Assembly (NCBI GenBank): GCA_037974335.1 | Contig: CM075760.1 | Location: 28,472,402-28,536,401, forward strand | Length of the DNA stretch: 64,000 nt | Direction of reading: 5' to 3' | DNA from: Prionace glauca | Lineage: Eukaryota; Chordata; Chondrichthyes; Carcharhiniformes; Carcharhinidae | Shown here: piece by piece, positions 32,342-42,934 of the stretch | Layout: every line of letters starts with the position of its first letter | How positions within the stretch are numbered: position 1 is the first letter of the stretch | Translations under genes and position numbers: made by a program | Notes under the pieces: model-generated | What the model was told of the DNA's origin: nothing | What the model saw: the letters and a program-made list of their open reading frames with translations, nothing else | Database searches by the model: none

Positions 32342-34600
32342 ACAATCCTCTCTCCTCAAACTAATCATCTTCACTCTTTTTACCTTGGGTATGAAGATTC
32401 AGCATCAGCAGAGAAATCCGAGCCTCAGGAAAATCTCGTCCTTCTCTTCGTGAGGATCAGTTTGCTAACTCCCGAAAAACTCGGGATAGATTTTGCCGAG
32501 ACACACTGGAAGAATTGGAGACATTAGACTGAGACTAATCGAATAAAGGAGCTGATTCAATTTATGAAATAATCAAGTACAAATACGGGAATGCAGAAGA
32601 GCATCTTTCAATGCCATCTATTCATGCATCCATCAATCGATTCACTGATTCCTCAATAAAAATATTCAGGATTCAAACTGTCATTCATTCAAATTTCATT
32701 CATTCCAAAGTCATTCATTCCTGCATCAACACAAGAATACAATTATTATTTGCATAGATTGTGACATAATATTAATTTAGTTGATCAAGTGATCCAGAGG
32801 CCCAGGACAATGCTGTGAGGACGGGAATTTAAATCGGCCCATTGCAACTGGTCGAAGTTGAATTCAATTAATAAACCTGGAACAGATACTAACGGCGACC
32901 ATTGGAACTTCTCTGACTCTCCAATGGAGGAAACCTACCATCGCTACCTAGTCTCGCAAGACTGTGACTTCAGGTTGACAGCAAAGTAGTTACTCTTTAA
33001 TATCTTCAGAAGTGACCGAAACAAAAACAGCCAGTTCAAGGGAATTTGGGAGAGGCAAAAAGTGCTGCTCTTTCCAATCAAACATCCCATGGAAGAATAA
33101 GGGGAAAGAAAACACAAACATACATTTTCATGTATCTTTTCGCTGAGACATCTCTGAGTTTGCCTGTAATCCTTTCTATCCATCCATCACAATATCCTGA
33201 TCATCGTTATGGCTAACAGGGTATCAGAAAAGCTGCATGGATTTCCTTTCTGTAGTAATGGGGAATAAAAACATCTACAATTACAACTTCTAAAAATTAA
33301 AGTGCCTCCAGTACTGTTGCTGGGTAGATTTGTTTTTAATTAGGCCTAACTGACAACGTGAAGAGTTTTAAGTTGGCTTGTAGCCAAGCGGCCAGTACTG
33401 AGGAAACAGATCTTTGATCGACTGCACAAACATCCCCAGATGTTTTCTGTCAATAACTTTAAGCATTTGACAGCAGCCTGGATTGCTGCCAAATACTGTG
33501 TGGGGCAGATTAGCGTGAACCTGGATGGACAACATGGGATTCAGACATTTAAACAATAAATGTTTCATTCCCACAAGGAAAACACGTTTTAAATCGTAAT
33601 CATTCTAATCAAATATTTGCATTCAGTGTCCTGTTCATTGTGTGAGTAAATGGTATCACAAAACAATAAAGTAACCAGATCCTTTTTCATTTGTATAACT
33701 TCCAAATAAATGCCATTCCAGTATTTAAAGTCTGTTTATTAACCAAATCATGAAATGCGAGCGAGAGAGAGATGTTAATTTTTCCCAATTTCCCAGTCAC
33801 TTGAGATCAGAGTAATGACCAAAAATGAATCGAAATAATATTAAAATAACATCATAAAACTGACTTGACAGCGGAGTTACCTGGAATATTCTGAATGTTC
33901 TGTATCTCATTTAAACAGGCCTCTTGAGTGTGATTAGCATCGTGCGCTATTGCACAGTATAATCTGATTTCCATTCTTGAAGAGTTCCTCTCATAGCTGC
34001 CAATGGGTGGAGAAATGATCAGTTCATAACCTGATTCAATGGAAGATAAAATATTTATTCTTGTGATATTGTGCAATGTGCCGCAATGTCCTGTTATCTT
34101 GTATTCCCAATACCAGTGAATGTTAGACAGCTGGAGGACAACAGATTGAGCTGCAAAAATTTGAACGCTGAAGGAGAACTTTAATGACCTCCGTGCCCGT
34201 TCCGAGTCATTAACTTCTCAGTCAAAAGTCGATTTAATTTTATGTTTCTCTGTCAACTCACTATTTAATCATCAGAAGGGCGGGATTCTTATTATTTTTA
34301 AAGGGCTGTCTTCGAGATTGGGGCAGATTGAAAAATACAAGGAGAAACATTATAGTGTGTGCAAGTTTTTACTCATCTTCAGACCCAATTGTACAGTGAT
34401 AGCCATCCCCGCTTTAAATAAAGTCACTTTGTATATTCCACACATTTAATTGCAGAAATCGATAAAAACATTCTTCTGATAAATTATGCTTTATTATTGT
34501 AATATGACAGAGACCCGGAATTGTTGCAAAATTGACTGACACACTCTTTATTTTCAGAAATTGTTATTTCATCATTTTTAGATGTGTGTTCTTGTTAGTG
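32342..34600 (+). repeat. Segmental duplication copy B (5' flank of the intact VH)
   Basis: Paralogue of 21325-23700 in the same order and orientation. It contains a SINE family B copy (about 32770-33110: GTGATCCAGAGGCCCAGG head, GAATTCAATTAATAAACCTG body, CCCATGGAAGAATAA end), partly present in copy A as well. It leads into the VH promoter. Confidence 0.85.
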
Positions 34601-34667
34601 GCATGGTAATAAAATAGTTGATTCCCTGCTGGAGGCGGCGCCTGGAAAGCCGCCCCCTTCTGCCGGG

Positions 34668-34677
34668 TATTTAAATA
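34668..34677 (+). promoter_or_regulatory. TATA-like box of the IgM V gene
   Basis: TATTTAAATA lies about 93 bp before the leader ATG and just after a GC-rich stretch (GGAGGCGGCG, CCGCCCCC). No ATGCAAAT octamer is visible in the 380 bp upstream, unlike mammalian VH promoters. Confidence 0.5.
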
Positions 34678-34769
34678 CCGCTCACTGGGACCGGAATCCA
34701 ACAGTCAGGGAGTTGGTTTGTTCACTGAGTTCCTGACACAACCATTTTTTTTTCAAAGTGACCAGAAAG

Positions 34770-34815
34770 ATGAGCTCGGCGATTTCTCTCACTTTGTTGC
34801 TGACTTTCTTATCCG
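34770..34815 (+). CDS. Ig heavy-chain V leader exon
   Basis: ATG opens MSSAISLTLLLTFLS, a short hydrophobic signal peptide that directs the chain into the ER. It ends in the first base of a Gly codon at a GTGAG donor (34816). A 126-bp intron leads to the V exon, whose acceptor (TTATTTACAG) ends at 34941. The joined codon is Gly (SGIQSEVV), with signal cleavage expected about there. The start fits: ATG lies about 93 bp after the TATA-like box and no earlier in-frame ATG gives a signal peptide. Confidence 0.93.
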
Positions 34816-34941
34816 GTGAGTAGTTTTTATTGCCCAAGTGCCTCACTATTACTGTCTCAGTGTTATGCTCTTGTGCATTGTTTCAGAGTCAGCACTCATT
34901 TCACCAGGATTAATCCGCGGGGTTATTGAAATTATTTACAG

Positions 34942-35264
34942 GTATCCAGTCGGAAGTTGTGTTTACTCAACCAGAGGTAGCGACCGGGCGTCCCGGAGGC
35001 TCCCTGAGACTGACCTGTAAAACCAGCGGCTTCAATCTTCATCACGCTTACATGTACTGGGTCCGAATAGTTCCGGGACAGGAGCTGGAGTGGTTGGTTT
35101 TCTATCTTTCTTCCTCCAACAACAAGTACGACCCAGGGATTCAGAATAGATTCGTTGCGTCCAAAGACCTTTCAACCAATATATTCACTTTGGAAATGAA
35201 TAACCTGAAGAGAGAAGACACCGCCATCTATTATTGTGCTTGGCAGACAAAATTACCTGCGACG
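34942..35264 (+). CDS. Ig heavy-chain variable exon, mu-type VH (probably germline-joined VD)
   Basis: The frame gives [64 protein letters not shown] and [12 protein letters not shown]. The first Cys, the Trp of WVR, the RF...D salt-bridge pair and the YYC Cys are all present. This is a typical shark IgM/IgW VH domain, which forms half of the antigen-binding site. After YYCA the exon continues for eight codons (WQTKLPAT) before the RSS, longer than a bare VH end. The following RSS has a 12-bp spacer, as expected downstream of a D. I infer that V and D are fused in the germline. The domain is intact, and the codon frame would run through the RSS, so the segment is unrearranged towards J. Confidence 0.93.
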
Positions 35265-35292
35265 CACAGCATTTACTGTCAATACAAAAATC
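35265..35292 (+). promoter_or_regulatory. Recombination signal sequence, 12-bp spacer, 3' of V(D)
   Basis: Heptamer CACAGCA (35265-35271), spacer TTTACTGTCAAT (12 bp), nonamer ACAAAAATC (35284-35292; one change from ACAAAAACC). It is the RAG target that pairs with the 23-spacer signal before J. A 12-bp spacer is unusual directly after a VH and supports germline VD joining. Confidence 0.9.
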
Positions 35293-35600
35293 CCTACTTC
35301 ATCAATTAATTGTGGCTGGTTCAGTGTTCGCATTTAGTACGTCTATGTTCCCGCTGATTTACCTTCTGTGTCCAATAATAAGATCTCATCTGGAAAAAAA
35401 GTCTTTTTTTGTTCATCAGTTGGCAATTTCAATAACATGCCAATGTGTTACGCTTCGAAGAATAAAACTTCGGGTGTATTATAAAGACCAAATTGCATCT
35501 CCAAATGTAATTACTTTTTTTCAAATAGCCATTTAAGACTTTGCCTCTGACTAGCGAACACTTAAAGAATTGTGGATTTCTGTCTATTTAGTTTAGAACC
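35293..35600. other. V-J interval without D segments
   Basis: I searched by eye for CACAGTG/CACTGTG heptamers and ACAAAAACC/GGTTTTTGT nonamers with 12- or 22/23-bp spacing and found none besides those already listed. In ordinary shark clusters one or two D segments lie here, each several hundred bases from the next. Confidence 0.65.
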
Positions 35601-35639
35601 GGTTTTTGTATGACCCAGCCCATGGAATGTAACGCCGTG
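35601..35639 (+). promoter_or_regulatory. Recombination signal sequence, 23-bp spacer, 5' of J
   Basis: Nonamer GGTTTTTGT (exact consensus, 35601-35609), spacer 35610-35632 (23 bp), heptamer CGCCGTG (35633-35639). The heptamer keeps the critical GTG next to the coding end but departs from CACTGTG at two other bases. It obeys the 12/23 rule with the V(D) signal 309 bp upstream. Confidence 0.9.
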
Positions 35640-35686
35640 TTTCGTCGACTTCTGGGGATCAGGAACCGCAGTGACAGTCACTGCAG
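35640..35686 (+). CDS. Ig heavy-chain J segment
   Basis: Read from 35641 it encodes FVDFWGSGTAVTVTA, with the WGxG motif (Gly-Ser-Gly turn) that closes CDR3 and forms the last V-domain strand. It ends in a single G at a strong donor (CAG-GTAAGA, 35687). With CH1 this gives an Ala codon (TA-A-SPSP). The only J seen. No D segment, heptamer or nonamer is visible in the ~310 bp between the V RSS and the J RSS. Confidence 0.93.
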
Positions 35687-36354
35687 GTAAGAACATAACA
35701 TTTGTTTGGTTACTGTTCTGCTTGAGAATCTTTTGTTTATAATTTTCTCTATTTTGAAAATTCATTCGTTCACTGAAATGTGTGTCTGGTGGACACTGTA
35801 TTGAGATTTTTTGTTACAATGTTGGTGTGATTCTGTCGAAAGGGGTTATAGAAGTGCGTTGTTTGTGCACAACGGATGCTGCTGACCTACTCTGTCGCTG
35901 AATGTTTTGACTTGGTGTTTATTTGCGGGTCTGCTGTTTGTCCGGGTCACTTTGAACATCTGTTATACAGATTGTTGTGTCTATACTGTGTCATCTCAGT
36001 GACGTCTGATTGCTACTGTTTTACCGATCGAATGAATAAGGCAAAAGGTTCAAATATTTTTTCAATATCACTGTCGTCAGAAATATTTCGCAGTTAGATT
36101 TCTATAATCAAGTATTTTTTATGAAGATTGGATTGACGTCTGTTAATATCTCTTATTATACCGCACATGAAGGCCTACATACATTATTTTTAAAAATCTC
36201 AACGCAATTAAAGGCTTTATTAGGTGCCCTTATACAGATATAACTTGATATATAGCAGTAGTATCCATAATGTTTATACTGTGGTTATATCATAAGATAT
36301 GAATTAATAATTATAATGTCATAATATTAGCTTGTTAAACATATTTCGTCTATT
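35687..36354. other. 5' part of the J-CH1 intron, no feature recognised
   Basis: AT-rich intron sequence. No exon or named repeat is seen. Confidence 0.45.
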
Positions 36355-36590
36355 CATAGAAAGTACTTGAGAACCAAAGATGTATGCTTTCAAGAAGGAA
36401 TTAGTTATTGCTCTTGAGACGAAAGTCATCAAAGGATATGGGATAGGGGGTGGGGGGGTGGAGGGGAGGGGGGAGTCGTGGCAGAGATCATGAGTTGTGT
36501 AATCAACCATAATCAGACTGAAGAGCGGAGCAGGCTCAAAGGGCGGAATCATCCAGTCCTCTTCCTGTTATCTTAGTTTATGTGTTTCTC
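36355..36590 (+). mobile_element. CR1-like LINE 3' end fragment
   Basis: CTTTCAAGAAGGAATTAGTT, GGATATGGGATAGGGGG, AGATCATGAG...AGCGGAGCAGGCTCAAAGGG and CTGTTATCTTAGTTTATGTG form a worn CR1 3' end. Confidence 0.6.
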
Positions 36591-36596
36591 ACAGTG

Positions 36597-36679
36597 CTGT
36601 CGCCAATATTTCCATTCTTTTTTTTTTAAATTATGATCTGTCGCCAATATTCCCATTCCCTTTTTTTTTAAATTATGAT
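36597..36679. repeat. 41-bp tandem duplication next to a foldback element
   Basis: CTGTCGCCAATATTTCCATT...AAATTATGAT (36597-36637) is repeated at 36638-36679 with few changes. The second unit ends exactly where the foldback element begins. Confidence 0.85.
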
Positions 36680-37450
36680 GTGGTGATACTGGGACTGGGA
36701 TAAGCACAATAAGAAATCTCACAACACTACGTTAAAGTCCAACGGGCTTGTTTGGTAGTGAATGCTTTCGGAATATTGCTCCTTCTTCACGTGAGTGAAG
36801 ACTTGTGTTCCCAAATATGACAAACATAGACATAGATTCCATTTACAAGATAATGCTTGGAATGCGAGTCTCTACATGTAATCAAGTTTTTACGGTACAG
36901 ACCCTGTTAGTGGAGAGAGGGTTAAGCACAAATCAAAGAGGTGTGAATTGTCTCCAGCCAGGATATTAAGTGAAATTTTACATCCCAGGAACAAAGGGGT
37001 TTAAATATAATGTAGACTGAACCTGAGATCCCGGTTGAGGCCGTCCTCATGTTGTGGAACTTGGCTATCAGTTGTTCCTTAGCGCTTCTGTTTTGTCATC
37101 TGGCGTGAAGGCCGCCTTGGACAATGCTTACCAGAAGAAGGGCATTCAGCCTCTGATTTTGGGTTCATGTCACAATATCTGTAACCTCCATGACTTGTCA
37201 GGGCTTGCGAAATCTTACTAACTGTCCTGGCTGGAGACTATTCACTCTTCTTTAACCTGTGCTCAACCCTCTCTCCACGCAATTGTCTGTACCTGTAAAG
37301 ACCTGATTACCTGTAAAAGCTCCCATTCCAACCATTCTCTTGTAAATTGAGTCTGTGTCTACATATGCCCTGCTTGTGAACAAAACTCTTCAAATGAGTG
37401 AAGAGCAATACTTCGAAAGCTTTTGCTAACTTTTACCTCGTGTTGTGCGA
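36677..37450. mobile_element. Foldback retroposon, copy 3 (long form)
   Basis: The left end (ATGTGGTGATACTGGGACTG, then AATCTCACAACACTACGTTA and GAATGCTTTCGGAATATTGC) mirrors the right end (AGCAATACTTCGAAAGC, CTCGTGTTGTGCGACTTC). The interior is also palindromic: GGAATGCGAGTCTCTACATG...GTCTCCAGCCAGGA faces TCCTGGCTGGAGACTATTCA...GCTCCCATTCC. About 775 bp with arms of 300 bp or more, so much longer than the copies at 2773 and 20601. T-rich flanks with TTTTTTAAAT on both sides may be the target duplication. It lies in the J-CH1 intron. Confidence 0.8.
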
Positions 37451-38319
37451 CTTCACGCGTTTTTTAAATATTATTCATTCGTCCTGAGACCAATGTCTTT
37501 GGGGCTGCTGCATTGAGATTTGCTTGTCATAATATGTTGGATGCTGTTGGCAGCCTCTTTTTAGAATCATGTTGCTGCTCTTTGAAAAGAAATGAAGCGG
37601 GTTACATCCCAGCAATGATTTGTTGTTTAGTTTATGAAAGGTATGTGCTCCGGACCTGCTTTGCATGATGATTGTTTGTGAGATTCTTTGGTAGTTTTGC
37701 ATTCTTTAAAAACAGTGACATGGAGCACTTGCACGTGTTCTGATCAAATGCAAATGTCGCACCTTTTTTAAAGACGATTGGTTGAATGAAAGGCACAGTT
37801 TTCAGTGTGAAAATGTTTTAAATGCTATTTGAATGAATGTTAAGCGTTCATTCAGCACGTGATTTTGAGTATAATTTCAATCTGTAGAATTTGCAAATTG
37901 GATATTAAAATCAATGTAATTGAAACCATTTAAGTACGGTAAGCCTCTCAAGGTTAATTAGATATGTTTTATTTTAAATAACCATCTGTTAATAATTTAA
38001 CGTGTTCTACAATTCTGCAGTTCATTATGCATAGCTGACGTGAGTGAAGAATGTTATGGATGGAGGAGATTTTGAAATATTTCTAAAATAATTTTAATAA
38101 AACGTGCTGATTCCACTGTTTTTTACTGGTTGAGTGGTTTTGAATTAATTGACGTATCCTGATCACGGGAGCTGAATTCAAGTTTTCAGCTTCTCAGATC
38201 ATAAGTATAAGTTATAAATTTCCATTGGTGAATATTTCATATTCTTCAATGCTTTGTGGCAGCTGCACCAATGTAATTCCTTCGATGTCATTTATTTTTC
38301 ATTCCAAGATAATAATAAA
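37451..38319. other. J-CH1 intron, otherwise featureless
   Basis: Besides the octamer no gene or repeat is recognised. This is one of the few parts of this intron free of LINEs, so any conserved intronic enhancer might be sought here. Confidence 0.4.
37748..37755 (+). promoter_or_regulatory. Octamer (ATGCAAAT) in the J-CH1 intron
   Basis: An exact Oct-factor octamer stands 2.1 kb after J. Ig intronic enhancers use this motif, but one site among 8.7 kb of AT-rich intron may be chance. A near-octamer (ATTTGCAA) lies at about 37890. Confidence 0.3.
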
Positions 38320-39080
38320 CATAGAAAGGTAAAAACGTAGATATTAGAAGAAGGAGTTGACCATTCGGCCATTCGGTCCTGCACCACCATCCATTATGGC
38401 CGTGCCTGACCATCAAATTCAATATCCTGATCCCCACTTTCCTCATGTCTCCTCACTGGTTTTGCCCCAATGCTTTCTTTAATTTCCTCTTGAAATCAGA
38501 CAATGTTTTGACATCAACTATTGTTTGTGATAGGGAATTTCACAAAATTCACTATCACAAAAATAAAAATCACTTTCAGCGTGAGGAAAAAAAATTCCTC
38601 ACCTCAAACAATGACCCCTGGATCTGGACTCGTACACCAACAGCAACAGTCTTTCTGAATCTTCCATCTAACTCTTCTCGGATTTTATAAGTTTCTATGA
38701 GATTCCCTCTCACTCATCTAAACTCCAGTGAATATAATCCTAACTGATTTGGTCTCCCTTCATATTCTTCATGTGACAGACATGCCATCCCAGGAATCAG
38801 CCTGGTAAATCTTCGCTGTGCAAGGACATCCTTCCTCAGATAGGGACAACAAAACTGAACACAATGCTCGAGGTGTGGCCTAACCAAGTTCCTGTGCAAT
38901 TGCAATAAAACTTTCCCATTTATTCACTCAAATCCTCTGTCTATGAAAGCCAAGAGATCATCTCCCTTCTTTACTGCCTGCTGTAACAGCGCGTTACTTT
39001 CAGTGACTGATGTACGAGGAAACCGAATCGTTACTGAATATCCATCTCCTCTCAATTTGTACCCAATTTCATAGTAATTA
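38320..39080 (-). mobile_element. Older CR1-like LINE, 3' part
   Basis: The minus strand shows LHRNLVRPHLEHCVQFCCPY, RRFTRLIPGMACLSHEE, NQLGLYSLEF, then worn C-terminal codons and a 3' UTR with GGACCGAATGGCCGAATGGT. Several breaks. Confidence 0.75.
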
Positions 39081-39401
39081 AATGATGTATTTAGTTTCAT
39101 TTAAATCTAAGAACTGAGTGTCGTTGCCTTTCGCATGATATTTTCAAATGTAGGAAATGAGGTCAGCATAAGATCTTCAAAGAAATATTTGGAATTCTGG
39201 AAGACAAACTTAATCATTAAAGTCTAAAAATAGTTTTGAACGTAACAACAATATCTTGTCTCCCAAAGCTATGCCAGACATAGGATAGAATTATATGTAA
39301 AATCAAACTAAAATTAACCTTAATAATTAGTTATTTTTAAAGATGAAATTGAACAACAAGATTTCAACTCCATTTTCTCCTGAGTTCTCAGTGCAGCAGA
39401 T
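39081..39401. other. No feature recognised
   Basis: AT-rich intron between two LINEs. Confidence 0.4.
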
Positions 39402-40568
39402 AATAAGAACATAAGAACATAAGAAATAGGAGCAGGAGTAGGCCATCTGGCCCTTCGAGCCTGCCCCGCCATTCAATAACATCATGGCTGATCTGTCGTG
39501 GCTCAGTTCCACATTCCGGCCCTCTCCCCATAACCCTTAATCCCCTCTCTTATCAAAAACCCATCAACCCGGTTCTTGAAAATATTTAGCGAGGCAGCCT
39601 CCACCACTTCAACGGGTAGAGAATTCCAGAAATTCACCACCCTTTGAGTGAAGAAGTTCCTCCTCAACTCCGTTCTAAAACGCCCCCCCCCCCCACTTTA
39701 TCTTGAGACTGTGCCCCCTAGTCCTACTGTCTTTTTTGAGTGGGAAGAGTCTCTCCACCTCTATCCTATCCATCCCATTCATCATCTTATACGTCTCAAT
39801 GAGATCTCCCCTCATTCTTCTAAACTCCAACGAGTACAGGCCTAGTTCATTCAGCCTCTCCTCATAGCTCAATCCCCTCAACTCCGGTAGCAGCCTAGTA
39901 AACCTCCTCTGCACTCCCTCCAAGGCCAAAATATCTTTGCGCAGGTGCGGCGCCGAAAACTGCACACAGTACTCCAGCTGCGGCCTCACCAATGCCCTAT
40001 ACAGCTGCAGAAAGACCTCCCTACTTTTATATTCAATCCCCCTCGCTATGAAGGCCAGCATCCCATTCGCCTTCCTGACCACCTGCTGCACCTGCAAGCT
40101 GGGTTTTTGCGACTCATGCACAAGGACCCCGAGGTCCCTCTGCACCGTCGCCTGCTGCAGTTTTTCGCCACGTAAGTAATAGTCCTTCCTACCATTCTTC
40201 CTTCCAAAGTGGACCACCTCACACTTGCCAACATTAAATTCCATTTGCCATCTCCTGGCCCATTCGCCCAGCCTATCTAGATCCTTCTGCAGACTCTCCA
40301 CACCCTCCTCATAATTTGCCTTTCCCCCAATCTTGGTGTCATCCGCAAATTTCGACACCCTACACTCGGTTCCCTCCTCCAGATCATCTATATAAATGGT
40401 AAAAAGCTGAGGCCCCAGCACCGACCCATGGGGCACTCCACTAATCACCATCCGCCAATCCGAATAGCACCCGTTGACCCCCACTCTCTGCCTCCTATTT
40501 GACAACCAATCCTCTATCCACGCTAACACCCTACCCCCAACTCCATGTCCCCTGACCTTCTGCAATAT
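39402..40568 (-). mobile_element. CR1-like LINE family A, 1.17 kb
   Basis: The minus strand encodes RT from QKVRGHGVGGRVLAWIEDWL through GVPHGSVLGPQLFTIYIDDL and KFADDTKIGG (the FADD catalytic site) to the VRPQLEYCVQF and VQRRFTRLLPEL regions. A frame slip in a C-run near 39682 precedes the last part. The 3' UTR and tail (ATTTCTTATG-TTCTTATG-TTCTTA) are complete. 5' truncated. In the J-CH1 intron, in the same orientation as the copy at 41402. Confidence 0.93.
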
Positions 40569-40649
40569 TAGAGTGAATTATTCCCATTCAGCTGTATAAT
40601 GTTCATGTGTACCTCCTTTTAATAAATCACACAATTCAGTAATTAATTA

Positions 40650-40760
40650 GAGTTTTTATGAATAGGATGTTGCTGTAAGCTTTGCCAGAGAGTCGGTGCA
40701 GACTCTATGGACCCAATGGCCTCGTTCTGCACTGTAGGCTCGATTGTGTGATTCTGCGAC
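40650..40760 (+). mobile_element. SINE family A, 3' end
   Basis: TCGGTGCAGACTCTATGGAC, CCAATGGCCTCGTTCTGCAC and TGTAGGCTCGATTGTGTGAT are the usual 3' motifs. Confidence 0.7.
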
Positions 40761-41401
40761 TGTGAAAATTGCAGGAGGAACATATAAAATAATACCATTA
40801 AAAGCGGCAGTGTTGCTGATCACAAATTCGCCAAATGTTTAAATTTAGGTCTGATTTGTTACAATCCCAATTGATGTTATAAATCGATGAGAAAATCCCA
40901 GAAAAGATTCTGGCGGAAAAAAAACTCGTAATATAAGCGTTACTTTTAAAAAAAGAAATAAAACGTGGAGGGACAGAGTCAAAGGACAACCAATCTGTTT
41001 TACCTATTTTAAAAAAAAACTTGTGAAAGTTGGATTATGATACAATAGACCTTTATTCGCATCCTATTTTAACAAATACATCCAGATTTCAAGATTAGCA
41101 CGGATTACAAGGTACATTGTACTCATTGTTCTCATTCACACACAAAGTCCTTCTTAAGCACAGGAGATGACAATGATACGCAAGGGAATGTTGGGGGAAT
41201 TCTCTTCAGGATTTCAACCCCCCTCCTTCCCCCCGGCCCAAACCTTCTCACCAGCCCCCACCAGATGATTGTCACATTAGTATTCCCATACTACGCTCCA
41301 AAAAGCACGCTTTAAAAAATTTGTTTCTCTCTCTCACAGTGAAAGAAGGCGATGGCCTCCTGATATTATCGCTAGACTATTATCTCAGAAACACAGTTAA
41401 C
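40761..41401. other. No feature recognised
   Basis: Intron sequence, with a C-rich patch at 41218-41268. No gene or repeat family identified. Confidence 0.4.
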
Positions 41402-42930
41402 ATAAGAACATAAGAACAAAAGAAATAGGAGCAGGAGTAGGCCATCTAGCCCTTCGAGCCTGCCCCGCCATTCAATAAGATCATGGCTGATCTGTCGTGG
41501 CTCAGTTCCACTTTCCCGCCCTCTCCCCATAACCCTTAATCCCCTCTCTTATCAAAAACCCATCAACCCGCGTCTGAAATATATTTAGCGAGGCAGCCTC
41601 CACCACTTCAACGGGCAGAGAATTCCAGAGATTCACCACCCTTTGAGTGAAGAAGTTCCTCCTCAATTCTGTTCTAAACCGCCCCCCCTCCCCTTTATCT
41701 TGAGGCTGTGCCCCCTAGTCCTACTGTCCTTTCTGAGCGGGAAGAGCCTCTCCACCTCTATACTATCCATCCCATTCATCATCTTATACGTCTCAATGAG
41801 ATCTCCCCTCATTCTTCTAAACTCCAACGAGTACAAGCCTAGTTAATTCAGCCTCTCCTCATAGCTCAATCCCCTCAACTCCGATATCAGCCTAATAAAC
41901 CTCCTCTGCACTTCCTCCAAGGCCAAAATATCCTTGCGTAAGTGTGGCGACCAAAACTGCACACAGTACTCCAGCTGCGGCCTCACCAATACAGCTGCAG
42001 CAAGACCTCCCTCCTTTTATATTCAATCCCCCTCGCGATGAAGGCCGGCATCCCATTCGCCTTCCTGACCACCTGCTGCACCTGCAGGCTGGGTTTTTGC
42101 GACTCATGCTCAAGGACCCCGAGGTCCCTCTGCACCGTCGCCTGCTGCAGTTTTTCGCCATGTGAGTAATAGTCCTCCCTACCATTATTCCTACCAAAGT
42201 GGACCACCTCACATTTGCCAACATTAAATTCCATTTGCCAGTTCCTGGCCCATTCGCCCAGCCTATCTAGATCCTTCTGTAGACTCTCCACACCCTCCGG
42301 ACAATTTGCCGTTCCGCCAATCTTGGTGTCATCAGCAAATTGCGACACCATACACTCGGTTCCCTCCTCCAGATCATCTATGTAAATGGTGAACAGCTGA
42401 GACCCCAGCACGGACCCATGGGGCACTCCACTAGTCACCAAACGCCAATCCGAATAGCACCCATTGACCCCCACCCTCTGCCTCCTGTTTGACAGCCAAT
42501 CCTCTATCCACGCTAACACCCTACCCCCAACTCGATGCCCCCTGACCTTCTGTAATAACCTCTTGTGAGGTACCTTTTCAAACGCATTCTGAAAATCAAG
42601 GAACACCACCTCCACCGGCTCTCCTCTATCCACCACCCTAGACACATCCTCATAGAACTCCAGTAAATTCATCAGACACGACTTCCCCTTAACGAAACCG
42701 TGTTGCGTCTGCTCTATCAAGCAATTCCCTTCAAGATGCCTCGCTATTTTCTCCTTGATCACGGATTCTAACATTTTACCCACAACAGACGTTAAACTAA
42801 CCGGCCTATAATTCCCAGCCTTTTGCCTGGCACCCATCTTAAACAACGGCGTAACATTAGCCGTTTTCAAATCTTCCGGCACTTCCCCGGAATCCAGCGA
42901 CGTCTGGAAAATAATCACCAATGTTCTGTA
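41402..42930 (-). mobile_element. CR1-like LINE family A, 1.5 kb
   Basis: On the minus strand the RT runs from IFQTSLDSGEVPEDLKTANV, PLFKMGARQKAGNYRPVSLT, TQHGFVKGKSCLMNLLEFYE, DFQNAFEKVPHKRLL and GVPHGSVLGSQLFTIYIDDL to QFADDTKIGGTANC, open for about 310 codons. A short deletion then shifts the frame in the VRPQLEYC region. The 3' UTR and tail are present. It is the longest family A copy here and only about 830 bp from its sibling at 39402. Confidence 0.93.
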
Positions 42931-42934
42931 ATGT

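Noticed and set aside
35693-36097. Short frames after J as extra V or C exons.
   Set aside because: No Cys-Trp-Cys pattern and no suitable acceptor-donor pair; ordinary intron.
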